DNA from: Spodoptera frugiperda
Taxonomy: Eukaryota > Arthropoda > Insecta > Lepidoptera > Noctuidae
Assembly (NCBI RefSeq): GCF_023101765.2
Contig: NC_064240.1
Location: 3,596,001-3,660,000 of the forward strand
Length of the DNA stretch: 64,000 nt
Reading direction: 5' to 3'
Each line of letters opens with the position of its first letter. Positions within the stretch are counted from its first letter, which is position 1. Under the pieces are notes generated by a model. The model was not told the origin of the DNA. It saw nothing but the letters and a program-made list of their open reading frames with translations, and ran no database searches. A program made the position numbers and the translations under genes. Shown one piece after another: positions 1 through 13,500 of this stretch.

Positions 1-160
1 CCGGAGCTGCGGACTACCTAGTGGGTTTACCGGGGCTCCAGCTCGAAAAGCAGGAGTAGGAACGGGATGGTTTTTAGTCAGTAAGAGTCTGACACTCCCT
101 CCCGTCTCGCCCAAGGCGGGAGAAGTCATTGGATGATTTTCCCACCTCACAAAAAAAAAG
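1..160 (+). repeat. SINE-like family A, copy 1
   Basis: Starts at the window edge with CCGGAGCTGCGGACTACC, then CAGTAAGAGTCTGACACTCC and GGCGGGAGAAGTCATTGGAT, and ends in poly(A). Eight copies in the window share this body. Confidence 0.8.
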
Positions 161-174
161 CTGAAACACATCAG

Positions 175-275
175 ATCAGCAGCCTATAAGTGCTCGTTGC
201 TGAGCAAAGGCCTCTTCTCACACGGAGAAGGTTTGGGCATTAATCACCACGCTTGCTCAATACGGGTTGTCATGC
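175..275 (+). repeat. Lepidopteran repeat fragment
   Basis: GCTGAGCAAAGGCCTCTTCT and GGTTTGGGCATTAATCACCA are blocks seen in many moth repeats, probably a LINE 3' region. The boundaries are not defined. Confidence 0.5.
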
Positions 276-1120
276 AAGTGCTAAAGGGAAGTTCGGTCAA
301 ACCTACAAACTAAGAAAGCGTAATTTGTGACGTAGTATTATGAAAAAATATTTCATCTTATAAATATGTACATACTTAATACGTATTATGTATGTAAGTA
401 TTTCATGAATTTTAATCTTATTATGTAAGAAAAACAAATGAGGCACAGGTATCAAAGGTTGCATTTTGTAAGTCAAGAGCGCAATTATTAGCAAGGCATG
501 CAAATAATTTTTTATTAATGTACAAGATATTGGGGTCAATAAGGCCACGGTCTCACGTTTAGTGTTACATCTACCTATAGGTGTATTTTTTATTATAGAC
601 TAGACTTGTTGCGATCTTTTTGAAGTTACTTTTGAATCAAGTGTAACAAATTGGTTCTCAATATAATCTACAAGTTCCTTACGAAAAATATATTTTTTTA
701 ATAACCTTTAATTATAGCGAGTGTATTATCTACTTTTAGTTTATGTGTGTGCGTATAGTAATATTTAAAAGAAGAAAAAATGCACTGAACTCTTCATCTT
801 TGTAATATTGTCTAAGTAATTACGTCTAAACACAAAAAATAACAATGACATCCAGAATTCCAGAATATAAATAACATAATATACTCTCAAATAAACATAG
901 TACATAAATGAAAATGTACAGCAGAGAAAACCGGACGGAAAACTAATGATGACTTGCGTCCGGGAATCAGTCCCTAACGCGCCGTCATATTATTATGGCA
1001 CGGCTATAGCAAGGCAGTGATCGAGCGAACTTGTTTCACGATCAACAGGAACTACTACAAATGTATTTTAAAACTATTGTAGCTTCTAACCGTTGCTTTG
1101 AAGATGCGCAATACAACTTA

Positions 1121-1370
1121 TAAGTGTGGGAGAGCCATGTTGCGACACGAATGGAGCGGAGTGATACAACGGCCTCACAGAAAAACGGCGTGAAACAGCG
1201 CTTGCTTTGTGTTTCTCCGTGCGACTGGACTAGGAATTGGACCACTGGCGGTCCAATTCCTTCCATCCCAAATTTTAAGCCTGTTGCCATTTACCATTGG
1301 GTAAGAGTGCGGTGCCGTTTGCTTACTATAAGGAGTCTGCTCATTTGCGGCCCTACGCCATAGAAATACC
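1121..1370 (+). repeat. Lepidopteran interspersed repeat family B, copy 1
   Basis: GTGGGAGAGCCATGTTGCGA, GTGAAACAGCGCTTGC and a 3' part near TTTGCTTACTATAAGG. I recognise these blocks from moth repeats. It lies just past kuz exon 6, inside the intron. Confidence 0.65.
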
Positions 1371-1417
1371 AAGTACCTATTGTTAATGTAGTTTCCAACA
1401 CCAACACTTATACTTAC

Positions 1418-1580
1418 ATCTGGAAACCCTTCCCTGACGTGTCTCCATATGAGCGGGTCTGTCTGTATGTAGAGGGAACACGTGTTTCCCTTCTCGTCGG
1501 GGGCTGCCCGCCGCGACCGTGTGTGCTCGCCCGTGTTCGCAGCTCGCGAGTACTTGTTGTAATGGTGCATATCCCAGTAC
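1418..1580 (-). CDS. kuz: kuz coding exon 6 (furin site, start of metalloprotease domain)
   Basis: The acceptor TTTCAG precedes 1580 and the donor GTAAGT starts at 1417, ending in phase 0. It encodes a linker, then TRSRRAAPDEKGNTCSLYIQ and TDPLIWRHVREGFPD. RSRR is a proprotein-convertase site. TCSLYIQTDPLIWRH is nearly identical to fly Kuz at the start of the catalytic domain. No further kuz exon is visible between here and position 1. Confidence 0.94.
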
Positions 1581-4500
1581 CTGAAACAATCACACTATCG
1601 TTTAACACATTGAACGCTGTGGTGGTCACCGATGTTAGCGGAGGATTTGCCTTCAACAGTTTTCTAATGGCAGTCAAAGACAAACCTGTAATTATTTTTA
1701 CGCAGTAGTCGCCTTTGACTACCAATACCATACAGATCTTATAGCACCCAAGGGAAGAACAGAAAGGTGAAGGCTAAGATCTAAAAACATTGTATATTTT
1801 GCCGTCCATCACCAATCAAAGGGTTTAAAAAAAAGAAGTAAACTTAGGTAGAAAAGCAATCTCAGTCGTGATAGTAAGGTATAACACTTATGGTCAAATA
1901 CTCAAACGTCATTCAATTTTAAGTCGCTCTCAAAAATAGTTCTGTCACTACAAATCTATACTATAATATTATAAAGCTGAAGAGTTTGTTTGTTTGTTTG
2001 TTTGAACGCGCTAATCTCCAGAACTACTGGTCCGATTTTAATAATTCTTTTTGTGTTGAATAGTGCATTTATCGAGGAAGGCTATAAGCTATGAAACATC
2101 ACGCTATGACCAATAGGAGCCAAGCAGGGCGGGTGAAACCGCGCGGAAGCAGCTAGTTCCTTATAAAAGACAGAGATAAAAAGATATTTAAGTATAACTT
2201 AAAATTGAGTACCGTTTCAGTACCCGGGCGTTACAAAGCTAAATCTATTTAAAGCTACAATTTCCACAATAACCTATCAACCTATTGACTGTTCTAAAAC
2301 TGGAAATAAGATAAATAGCTCCTATTTGAAAATAAACCACTTCACTTAAGAACACGGCAAAGTTCGGTCGTGTACTACTTAATTGGGCGTGGCTAAACTA
2401 CTTTTTTTTTTGTTTTCGTTCCAAAGCCCACGTGTGGCATGTCTACCCATGTGGATAATAAAAAAGGCTGCAAATGTGTCAACGGAACGCCTGTCCACAT
2501 TTATTTTGTTTTTCGTTTTATAAACAAGCGTTTAAGGTACGGCACGTTTTTATTATACATAATTTCGTTCTTCCCTAGAATTCGGTCACAAACAAAATCA
2601 TTTTAAATGTAATATTCAGAGCGGGGAGTAAAAAGAAGTTTCGCAAAGATCGATTCGCTTTTTAGATGTTACTACCTACTTACTGCTGCAGTAAAAAGTG
2701 ATAGCAACATTTTAGAATTAATTATAACGAGAAAGGAGTTCTCATTTATTTAGTTTATGATTAATCGACTTATAAGTTAACGTGTACTGTCATGCTGAAG
2801 AGAATATTTATGTATGATTTATCGTCGTAGAAGTAGACTATTATTTTAATTCAATAGCGTAGACTTAGTATAGAGGTTATTGAAAGAGCAATTATAAAAA
2901 AACTTTTTGTTCAAAAACAAACACTTTAAAACTTTTATGAAATAACTTTGATAAAGAGCTGCAACTTGAACGATTTAAAATGAGTTTGTCTTGAAGATGT
3001 ACAAAAGCTGCATTTTAGTGAATGTAAAAAGTCAGACCAAGGCGCAGGCAAACTTTTGGAGCCTGATTTAGGTCGCCATATATGTTGGTACCAAGGCCCC
3101 GGCTTGGAGCAGGAGTTGGAACTGGTATTAGTATTCAGTCATTACGAATATGACACTACCTCACGCCTTACCCAGTGTGGGAAGGGTCATGTCATGATCT
3201 TCCACTCATAAAATTAGTGAATTAAGTTACCTGGGCTCATTATCCCTCAAGCTGTTTGGGTGTGGTGGTTGTGAAGGAGGAGCATGGTGTCCATGTGTTG
3301 CTGTAGTTGGTGTGGACCCAGGCGCTGGTGATGTCTGCTCATCATCGACACCTGAGTTCTGGATGCGTTCCATCCATTGTACGACTTCGTCTGTGATGCC
3401 GCAACCACCCACGTGACCTGATGACAAACATATTGTATTAATACTTTCATATTGGATCAAGATTTCAAACAAGAAAAGCCAAGCTCAGCTGTTGCAGTTG
3501 TGGCCAACGACTATGTCATGGACGAGGCTGTTTCGACTTAGAATTTATAAAAGTTGACAAGTTTTAAAATGAAACATGAAACTAAAACACAATCATTTTG
3601 CTTCTTGGTGTATGTATAATATTTGAAGGACGAAAGGTGTCTTGCTTTTGAAAATACAACTCTATAGACTCCTAACCAAGGTTTATGCGGCAAACATTCA
3701 AATGTTATGGCATAACGGGGTCCGTCCCACGCTCCGTTTTTCGTTTCGTGGTCCCGATACTAGATCTACGATTTATGCATTCAGCATTCAGCCCACATTT
3801 ATCCACTGTTCCAGTTTACGATATCTTCCTGAGTCGGGCTCGTGTGTTTGCTAACATTTGCAATATTTACGAGCTACAACGTCACCATCTTGCTATTGTG
3901 CAGAGGTTATCTGACAGCTGTCGTCACTTCATCGACATTGCAAAACGTAAATTACCGAAACTTATGCAATAAACTGTGTGAATCAGCTACGCCTTATGCA
4001 AACTGTTCAGAGTTATCGGTTAAAATTGTTCTACCGTCATTACAAAGTTTTGGTTCCAGCACAGAGAACAGACTCACTGTAAAGATGGTAATGTTCCAAG
4101 AAACGAAGGGTCAGAATTCCCGTCTCTAACTTAATATTACGACGCTACGCCGAGCTTTACGTCAAGCACATAGTCACAATGCGCCGTACGTGTTTCGAAT
4201 ACGATGGCTCGATTTATCGAGATTTATAATCCAGATCAGTAGTAGCGATTGAGTGAAAATATTAATTCCGTGTGTGTAGCTCTACGACTTAAAAGAATAT
4301 AATCAAAAAATGGACAGCGGTGCTACCCAGCACGGTACAATGCTCGTCTTAGAATATTCCACGAGATGTACATGATATTTAAATTATTCATGATAAATCC
4401 CAAGTTAGCCGTTGGAGTTGGGAAGAAAAATACGTAGCGGACACCGCCTCGACCCGCTCGTGGCGAAATAAATACCGAACGCTGACACCAAACTCTTTTC

Positions 4501-7500
4501 TATAGCGCTATTCTGAGATTTATATATCAACCGAGTTCCTGTTAGATTTATAACCCTAATATATATTAATCTCTTTGTTTTTTCCTCTTCGCTGCGAGAT
4601 GTAGCTGAATGGCCACGTTTGGTCAGACTAATGGATCGGTAATGTTTTGCCAGCTTCAGTGAGATAAACCTGTTGGTTATTGTTACTAATTGTAAATATG
4701 CATAACTTGCTTCCTATTCTTTAGGAATAATCTTTCAAGCACTTAACAATATAATAACGTCTTATAATGGAGTTGAAACAACCTGAAATACTAAGAGAGC
4801 AGTAAAATGAACAGGAAAATTATAAATAGCCCGCAGGTAAATCATGTTCTGTATGCCGACTAGCGACTGTTGCGTAGACCTTCTAAGCATTGAATAGGGA
4901 AACCATAATGACGCATGAAAAGTACAATGCGAGCGAAAAAGCGCAGTTTTAAAATTAAAAAGTGCTGAATAGTCGAGTTTTTTTTTCAGCTCGTGTGTCG
5001 TGTTAGAGCACATTGGCGTTTCGCATCCGGGCGGGCTGCATTTTAACGAACCTCCTGTGCGCGGGTGCGGCGCGCCAGCCAGATAACGGAAATTACCGCC
5101 TGCTGGCATACAACGCGACGTTAATGCCTACCAGCCAATTCAAATATCATATTTACTCGCAGATTTCAGACGACCATTTCCAAGCGGTCATTATGGTGTA
5201 ATGGGGCTCGAGATTTTCTGGAAGACTTAACTCTAATTGGTCTTCTTAAAAAGTACCTACGCGAAATATTCACAATTTCTACGAATTTGCAGGATTGCTC
5301 TTGCTTGAGAAGCTCGTTTATGATTTTATAAATTTGTAGTAAGTTGATATTATTAAAGGTTATCTGATATCGCTTTAATGATGAAGTTGCTGCACCAACT
5401 AGTATAATGAACTAACCGCAATATCGAAGGGTAAATTAGTTCATAATCACTATTTTTTCCTGTATAATGGTCCAGGGAACTAACAAACCATTTTCCTGAA
5501 TGCAATTCTCGGAATATTGAAATATCAATACCAAAGCAACTTTACCTGTTAGCGTGCCGTTTCCTATTACACAAATAAATTAAAGTCTTGATTTTAAGTA
5601 TCTTGTTCCAATACCAGAAACCCACTTTATTGTTAGATTAATAACTTGTAATGGTAATAACTTCAATTCGAAATATTACGTGCTGTACATTTCTCATGCA
5701 AATACAGTCGACGGCGCAGTTGGGAGTCGTTGTGCCAACTCGTGCCCAGACAGAGTCAAGAGAACTCCATATAGAAATTGTTTGTTCTGCACGAAACATT
5801 ATGTTGGTACTGTTAGTTATTAAAGGAGCATTCACTTGGATCTGGTAGAGTGGAGGGCTGAACAAACATTCTCATTTGTATCGTCTTGTATTTCTGAACA
5901 GTATTAAATTCCCGACATTCAAAAATATTTGCCGAGGGCTCTTTGTCAGTATAAAAGCTACAGTAAAATAAATGTCATTAGGAGTACCGAAACGATGTGA
6001 GGATACCGATATTAAATGAAGCGCTTAAATAAGATTGTGTAGAACAGTTTGTGTAACGAAACGGGAGCTCCGTTCGTGACTAGTCGCGAGTTTGGACAAT
6101 ATTAAATTAGAGATGCTCCACAGTCTTCGGGGGACGGTTTACGACAAGCATTTTCTACTCGGTTAATGCGTTTTATATGATGATAGGGTTGGGAAGGTAA
6201 ACACTGACTTTCAGTGTTGTGTGTTTAACATTTTCCAAACCATTTTATGTTTCCATACTGTGTGTATGTTTAAAAAAAGGTGTATTAGACCATATTGTGA
6301 TATTCCATTGTCTGCAATCTTATTTTATCGTATTTATATCAAGTATCTTCCTCTGTATTAGTAACGATATTGTATGTCTAAAAACAAAGTGCCGCAGAGC
6401 AAAATTAGGCGAGCACATTTTTTTGTTTTGTAAAAAGATTTCTTATTTGGTTCGTTGTGTGAAAGTCTTTCATATTCAAATAAAAGCTCCATAGAGAACG
6501 CGCCGAGAAGGGTCCCCCTGCCGCTGTTCAATAACTCGTAATGAAAACAAATGTAGCTACAAAACGCGACCCTTCCTGCTCACTCAATACCTACAAAATT
6601 TATTTTTCGATCAAACGTAATTTTCAGAAGCAAAACAAATGAAGAACCTTGTTAACAATACAAAGGAAGAGATCATCCAAAACATGACTAGATTCTGCCC
6701 CGATACACATGCGAAATGTATACAATGTAAGAACGATGAAAATAGGATCGCCGGTGGCAACAAGATAAAAATGATGCGGCTCCATAGTCGTCCCAGTTTA
6801 TTATGGGTATATTGTCGGTATTCAAAAGCACTGCTGAAAGGGGACTTGTGTTTATGCAATTCAGTAGAGTCGCATATTCAGGTGGGTTGCTACTCGCTAC
6901 ACATACAACTGCACAATGAAATTGCATCTACAACACAGTGGAAACGGGAAAAATGCAAACTCGGCAGGCGGGGCGGTGTTGTTGACGCGAAATTACCATT
7001 CCAGCGCAGCCTACGGACGAATGAATATGTAACGTGGAATTTAGTCTGGTTTGATGACATTGTAAACCGTGCCAAAATTCACATACACAGCGATAAAACA
7101 TGATTTAAAGCATGTTAAGCTCGTCACGGCGAATTAAAGTCGACTGACTCTGAATGAATTTATGACAACGGGCGCCGGCCAATAAATGAGTCGAACGTTC
7201 TGTTATAAATTATGCGAATTTTCCGATGCAAGCGGTGTTGCAATCAGCCGGTGACAGCGCGCCGAGCAAATGGGATTAAACTTTGTTAAACGACCTTGCG
7301 TTGCAATCCATTTGCCGTGCGACATACTGTGGCGAAACTTCCACGCGACCCGCCTCTCCCTACACTCCCGAACTCCCGACTCCACTAACTGCACGTGTAG
7401 TTACAAATTTCTACACAGTTAATTTTGTTATTGCACCTATGCAAAGGAAACTTAATTGTACCTAGCGTAATGGGATTAAAACCGTAAAACGCGATTACTT

Positions 7501-10500
7501 CATTTGATACGACTCATAAAATAGCGTATGGTACTGGATATACGATAATCGGATTTTCCTCGCAACAATAACACAGATTCAGCATTGTGTCGGTTTATAA
7601 CTTCCTCAGCCTATTATCCGATCACGGTAATTTATCTAACAACGTTATCTTATTCACCGAACTACCTCTTGGTAACACGTAAAAGTATCTCATTGACTCG
7701 GGATTCCAAATTATTAAACGATAAATTAGTAATAATTAGAATTGAATATCTTCATTAGGTAAAGAATTGTGGCTGGAACCTCATTCATCAGCGGTTGACA
7801 AAATTGGATCGTGTTTATGAATGACATGGCATAGCAAATCACACAAATACATCTGCATAGATGGGGCATTGGAGTCCTTATTGTTGTTATAACTTTAAGT
7901 TTTTTATTGAATGTACATGGATCCACTTACCATGTCTCCGATGGGCGTATGGGTCGCTGACATCACCTTCGCGATAGATCACCGAATGGACTCGCGTCCG
8001 CGTGCTGTTCGGGGGGAAGTATCGCCTCGCATGTTCCACGTAGAACGAGCCATCGCTCGCTATGATCTTCCCCTCGAAGACACCATCCGTCACCGAACCA
8101 AACACCGATGACTTTGGATCATCTGCACAAAAACAAACATGTGTTCAATTAAAAAAATAAAAATACAGAAAACATTGACGTTACTGGTGAAGTGGGGACT
8201 GAGGAACTAACACCCCGTACAGAAGAAATCATTGAACATAGATATCGATCAGTCCATATGTAGGTTGAGTAGATTCCTTGGAAAAGAGCCCTAATAGAAG
8301 GACCCTACATTTTTATGTGAATTAGTCGTCGAGTGTCTGGAATTAAAAGTTGTGAAAAACGCTAGATTATTATTATTATTATTGAATAACTTCACGGAAT
8401 ATTTGCATAGAGGTTTATTTGAAGGTGCAAGAGCATTAGTCACAGCATTCGGCTAGGTCCCACCCTTGTAAAGTAACGTGCGGCGGTTGGAAATTAATCG
8501 TGAGCCGGGATTACCAGTTCCAAGCCCTCATGAGTCTTGTTATTTATGTCAAGTTTAAATAACATGACGTTGTTTTATGCGATCATATTATTATGAGCCT
8601 AGTTAAAGATTAAACTTCCGTTTGTATTGTAAAGGGCCTAACTTATTCAATTTCTGTCGGCACACTGTTAAGCATATTCGTATAAAACGACCCACCTTCA
8701 TTAGGATTCTGTCTCTACTGTAAACACAATGTGTTTACAAACAAAATATCCGAAAAACGAAACAAATTCTCCAACCAGAATTAACAAATTTTCAGCATAG
8801 CAGAATGTAGACTAAAATAACACCACAAAATTATAAGTCAAAATTTAACAAGCTAATAAAATATAAAAAGGAGCAAATTTGGAGCACTACTTACCGCTCA
8901 AAATTTCATTACTTTCTACGTATATTACAAGGCTTTCTAAAGTCTTGACGCTGTTTGCCTTCATATGAGTTTGTTATAACGAAATTGCCTCTATTAAAAC
9001 GTAAGTATATGTTGTCTAACATTAGGGTTATATTTAGAATGTTATTAGGACTAGACTGGGAGAGAGTTTATTGCACACGTTTTCTCATTTAATATCTCTT
9101 ACAGCCTACATTTTCACGGATATTTGTTCGTGATTCTGCTTGGTATGGTAATAACGCATAGTTAACATGATAATTGATACCAAATGTTGGTAGAGATAAG
9201 ATATGGAATGGCAGGTCTTGGGAAACCGGTACTAAGTAATAGTACTAAGGACTATTGTTCATAATCCACCAGTAACCAGTAGCACCCTTGTTCGTACACC
9301 TGGCAGTTCTCTATGCGATCTGCATATATCCACATGTTATTTATTTTAGGGTACACTGTATCAATTGACCAAATACATTTAAATTTCCCATTATTTAATT
9401 CGTTAATAACAGAATTTGATACCTTTTTTGTAATCATATAGTGACTGATTCATCATATGATTTAGCTCTTCAAAATTATTAGTTAGCATTAAGCCTCGGA
9501 TTTTTCGGCTTCAAATTAGAGATCACGAACACAGTTTGCGTTTTTAAATGAAATGACAATGCCAGAATATCTATAGAGCTCAAAAAATATATTGTACAGG
9601 CATACCAAATGTAGCATTCTATTGCTGCTCTATTAGTGATAACTAAATACAGGATTAAAAGCCTTTAGAGCTTGCGGTTTCTATATAAATCTAAGAACAA
9701 AATATTACATTTAGGTTAGGTACCAGTTTAGATTAATTGCAGTTATAATGGTAGAAATAATTAAATTAAGTGCTTTATATTATTACAATGCTATCATAGG
9801 GTGTTTAGCTATAAAAGGAAGGAATGTCATCACCAATATCACCTTTAGTAATCCTACTTTTCATTCATAGCCATAACGAAACAACAATGTAAACAGAACA
9901 GACAGAGCGAATGTCAAATAATAAATAATGACTTTTTGGACATAACTGACACAAGCACGCCAATGACGTTTCGTTACATCTGATCACTTACGTTCAAATA
10001 CGAAATAATAATTAGAATAAGCATTCATTATAATATATATTATAAAAATAAATAAATTAACTAACAGTATGTATTTATACCAAATTCATATTAAAATCCG
10101 CATTACATTAATAAATCTTTTTTTTATCGAATGACTCGTTTTGTTCTTGTGCAAGCGTACTCAGATAGTCGCGATAAATACAGGAATAGGCCTTGATTTT
10201 TTAAATTCTTTTTATTTCCTAATTTTTATCCGCAACACAATTTGCATAATATTGATTAATTTACATTTTTGTAATTGATGAAATTAGGATCTGGCATTGT
10301 CATTTAAACGACAACTAGAGAACATAACTTCATAACAAAGCGAACAGTCAACCAGTCACCATACTGGCGTTGGTTAAGCGCGTAATCAATTCGATCGCAC
10401 GACTCATACCAGTAACACCTGCATGTATCAGTGAGAAGGGGACACAAAACAAATGGTTCGCCTTAGCAAACGTAATTGCAACGTTTAATTTACGTACAAT

Positions 10501-13500
10501 ACACCTCCGGCCCCCATTAGCCGGGTATGACTCATAACACCATATCATTGTGAATATACCTTTGAAAACTAACGTACTTGTGACACGACACCTAGCAATT
10601 GTTGAGTGGAGACTCCGTCGTTATCGTAAGAACAAATTGTGAGCTTCGGGTGTCCGAGACCGATAATAAGCGGTATCGTTAAGACAAGTATTCGAAATAT
10701 GGACATTATTGGATACTGGTCGAACGTGACTCGCTTGTGGACTACTAAATACACCAATGTACGCTTAGTTTGAAAGTGACTTTGAAAATTCAAGGAAAGT
10801 TTTGTTTAAAAGCTTCGATAAACAACAGTATAAATTGTTTATGAATAAAATTAACATGTTTTGAGCGATAATGAACATTTATAGCGTAGTGGTTTTTTCA
10901 TCTTATTCCAACAATTTTGTCTCTTGTTATTAGATTTTTTTGTAGTTGGATGTTATCTGACATTCAATCATCCAAGGGCATAAAGCCTTACATGTATAAA
11001 TAACTACACAATTATCATTATTGTACATAATGTAATACGTAATTACAATACAGAGCTCAGAGATAACATTGTATTATACGCTACAATAACGTAATGATAA
11101 TTCTTTGTTATTGAATGAAACTAATACAGATTACTTAATAGAGCCTCCCTGAGTTTTATTACCATCAATGTCAATGATACGCAGTCGTATAATGTATCGA
11201 GCGTTGACATATTATCATCAATCGTGTACTTACATATATCGGGTATATTATTACATAGAATCTATTCTACACACTTTAATAACTTCTAACAGGGTGGTCT
11301 ATTTCTAAAGACCTCATTTATCATGTTTTGTTACCATGATATAAGTATTAAATTAAGTTTTTGTTACACGTTCTAGTTGGTATGGTTCGCGCTACCGACT
11401 GTGGGAACCAATTCGGGCGAGACAATAAAGTATTGAATTGACAACAATTTACTGTTGTTCAAGGAAAAGCAAAGTTATTGAATTTTAATACCAGCGCAAA
11501 TAAATGAGGAAAAGTCATTGATTTTTCCAGGAATACAGACAGACAGACAGTAACTAAATATTTATAATTGTAGGACTTAGTCCCATAAGGATAACAGGTT
11601 CCTATTTCTTACTTGAGTACTAAGAACTATAAAACACATACTGATGTGCACATAGCATTAAATATATAATCCGGTAAGTGCGAAGGAAACGTGAAATGTT
11701 ATCCGCACCAACCGCAGGGCTCCGAAAATGTTTTCCAGTGATATTCAAGTGCGGCAGCAGAAAAACTAGCTCGTATTTTTTCTGAAGTCAAGAGCACTGG
11801 TGCCGGTTATGTTTTATCATTCAGTAAATTTTATATTAACCAAGCCAAGTGACTATTCACATTTCACAACACAACACAGATACGGATCTATTGTTGTGCT
11901 TAACGAAAGTGAACATTTCCTAGAAACATGTCTCGTATAAAATTCTTTGTTTATACACAACACAACATTCCTCTTGAGGAAACCTAAATAGACGGATAAT
12001 TTATAGTTACTTCTACTAAAAGATTTTACATTATTCAGGAAAGATTGTTTTGTCAAGTTGTTTCGTAAAGATTTGAGACTTCTAAGTGGAATCTACAGCT
12101 ATATCTACCGGTTCGACAACGACAATAAAAACTCGAATCGTGTTTACAGTAGCTGATAAATATGTGGGGGACGGCGGATTGTGCAAGTGCATGCAAAACG
12201 TAGGTTGCAACCCGACGACTAAGTGCATCGGAGACCGCTGTAAGTAGGGCGACGAACTGCGATCGATGCCGGGCCGCCCTCCGCACAACTTTATCCATTT
12301 ACACTGTTCCAAACTTTCACCATCATAACACCCGTACCAGAACTCCAAGTCGCACCCGCATCGCATCCACGTCGATACGCGTAATGATCACACTTTTTCA
12401 TTCAACGATTTGTTACTGCCCAATCACCTACCGATAGCTATCTATGAGCTATATAAACTAGAATTTCATCGGTTTATTCTGTCTTAATTAACTATTTACT
12501 AGGTACATCTGTTTCCTCTCCTGTTTCAGTACTGTTTATAACTTGAGCAAATTCTTTAACAACAGAAAATGTTATGAATTTCTTTTGAAATTTTCTTTAG
12601 CATATTTGGCGAAACAGGAATGCGAGGCCAAATTTTCAACAGTCTAATTATTTACATAGCGTTGTTAAGCCTGTGGAGCGTCCAACCATCGGCGCGGCCT
12701 CCGCCCGCTAACATTAAAAGTCGAGTGGCCGCCGAAAGCTCCCAATTAGCCAGGACTTTGACGCCGTCCCGCCAGTAATTGCAAAAAGAAATATGTTTTA
12801 GTGCTCTCCAAGAATTATTAATGTCGGGAACGAGAGAAGCATCCAGCTCGCGATGTGGGAGCCGGTGCGAGCGTGGGCAGATGCGAACTGAGACTTAGCG
12901 TTCGGCTTTTGTTTGATTAAAGAGAAACACAATCGCGGTCGACATACTCCGAGCGGGGACTTATTAAATTTTCCCTCGGGGTGAGGGCAAACAATAGCGT
13001 CTATCTTGGGTGTAGATAACGTCGCTGTTCTCGGCTCCCGGTGTACAATGGGAGTGGGTCCCGAGTTGCGGCTGTCAGTCCGTCGCACGCCACCTACAAA
13101 CTTTGTGTCTGTCTTTTCAGTACGTGAGTGCTCGCTCCGCGCTAAACTGCTAAACCTCTCCACTTCACCTGACTTCCTATTTAAGCGGCGATTAGCCCGT
13201 TCAATGTCGGTTTAACAAAACATTGTTTGTTTTCGTTTTTATAATGGATTCTCATTTAAATATTTTGTGAACTCTTGGATCTCATGTTGTAATCAACAAC
13301 ATTTATAGCACCTAGGTAATTGGTAGTCACTGTCTAAAGTGAATTTAATAGATTAATGTATCTAATAAAAACCATGAAACACTTACCGGCCAACTCCCCG
13401 TGATAAATGTGTGATGTGTCGACGTCATGTAACTGCCCTTGTGAGCCTTCAACCTGACGAAAACAAATACATAGAGAGTAACTTGAATACACTGAGAGAA

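Larger units (their letters stand above)
1..1417. other. Left edge: kuz intron 6 with repeats
   Basis: This intronic stretch holds a SINE-like copy at 1-160, a second repeat fragment at about 175-275 and a third family at about 1121-1370. The remainder is AT-rich. I searched the minus strand for the next kuz segment and did not find it. Confidence 0.7.
1581..3230. other. kuz intron 5
   Basis: It contains a complete small Helitron-like element (1955-2156) and a degenerate SINE-like copy (about 3083-3212) close to the donor of exon 5. The rest is AT-rich with no recognisable coding sequence. Confidence 0.75.

Noticed and set aside
1042..1363. Possible coding frames on both strands near 1.1-1.3 kb
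   Set aside because: The sequence matches an interspersed moth repeat (family B), so the frames are not a gene and are not the next kuz exon.
6639..7103. 154-codon open frame on the plus strand
   Set aside because: No recognisable domain, no family match in memory, and it lies inside kuz intron 4. Its length is possible by chance in a locally GC-richer patch.
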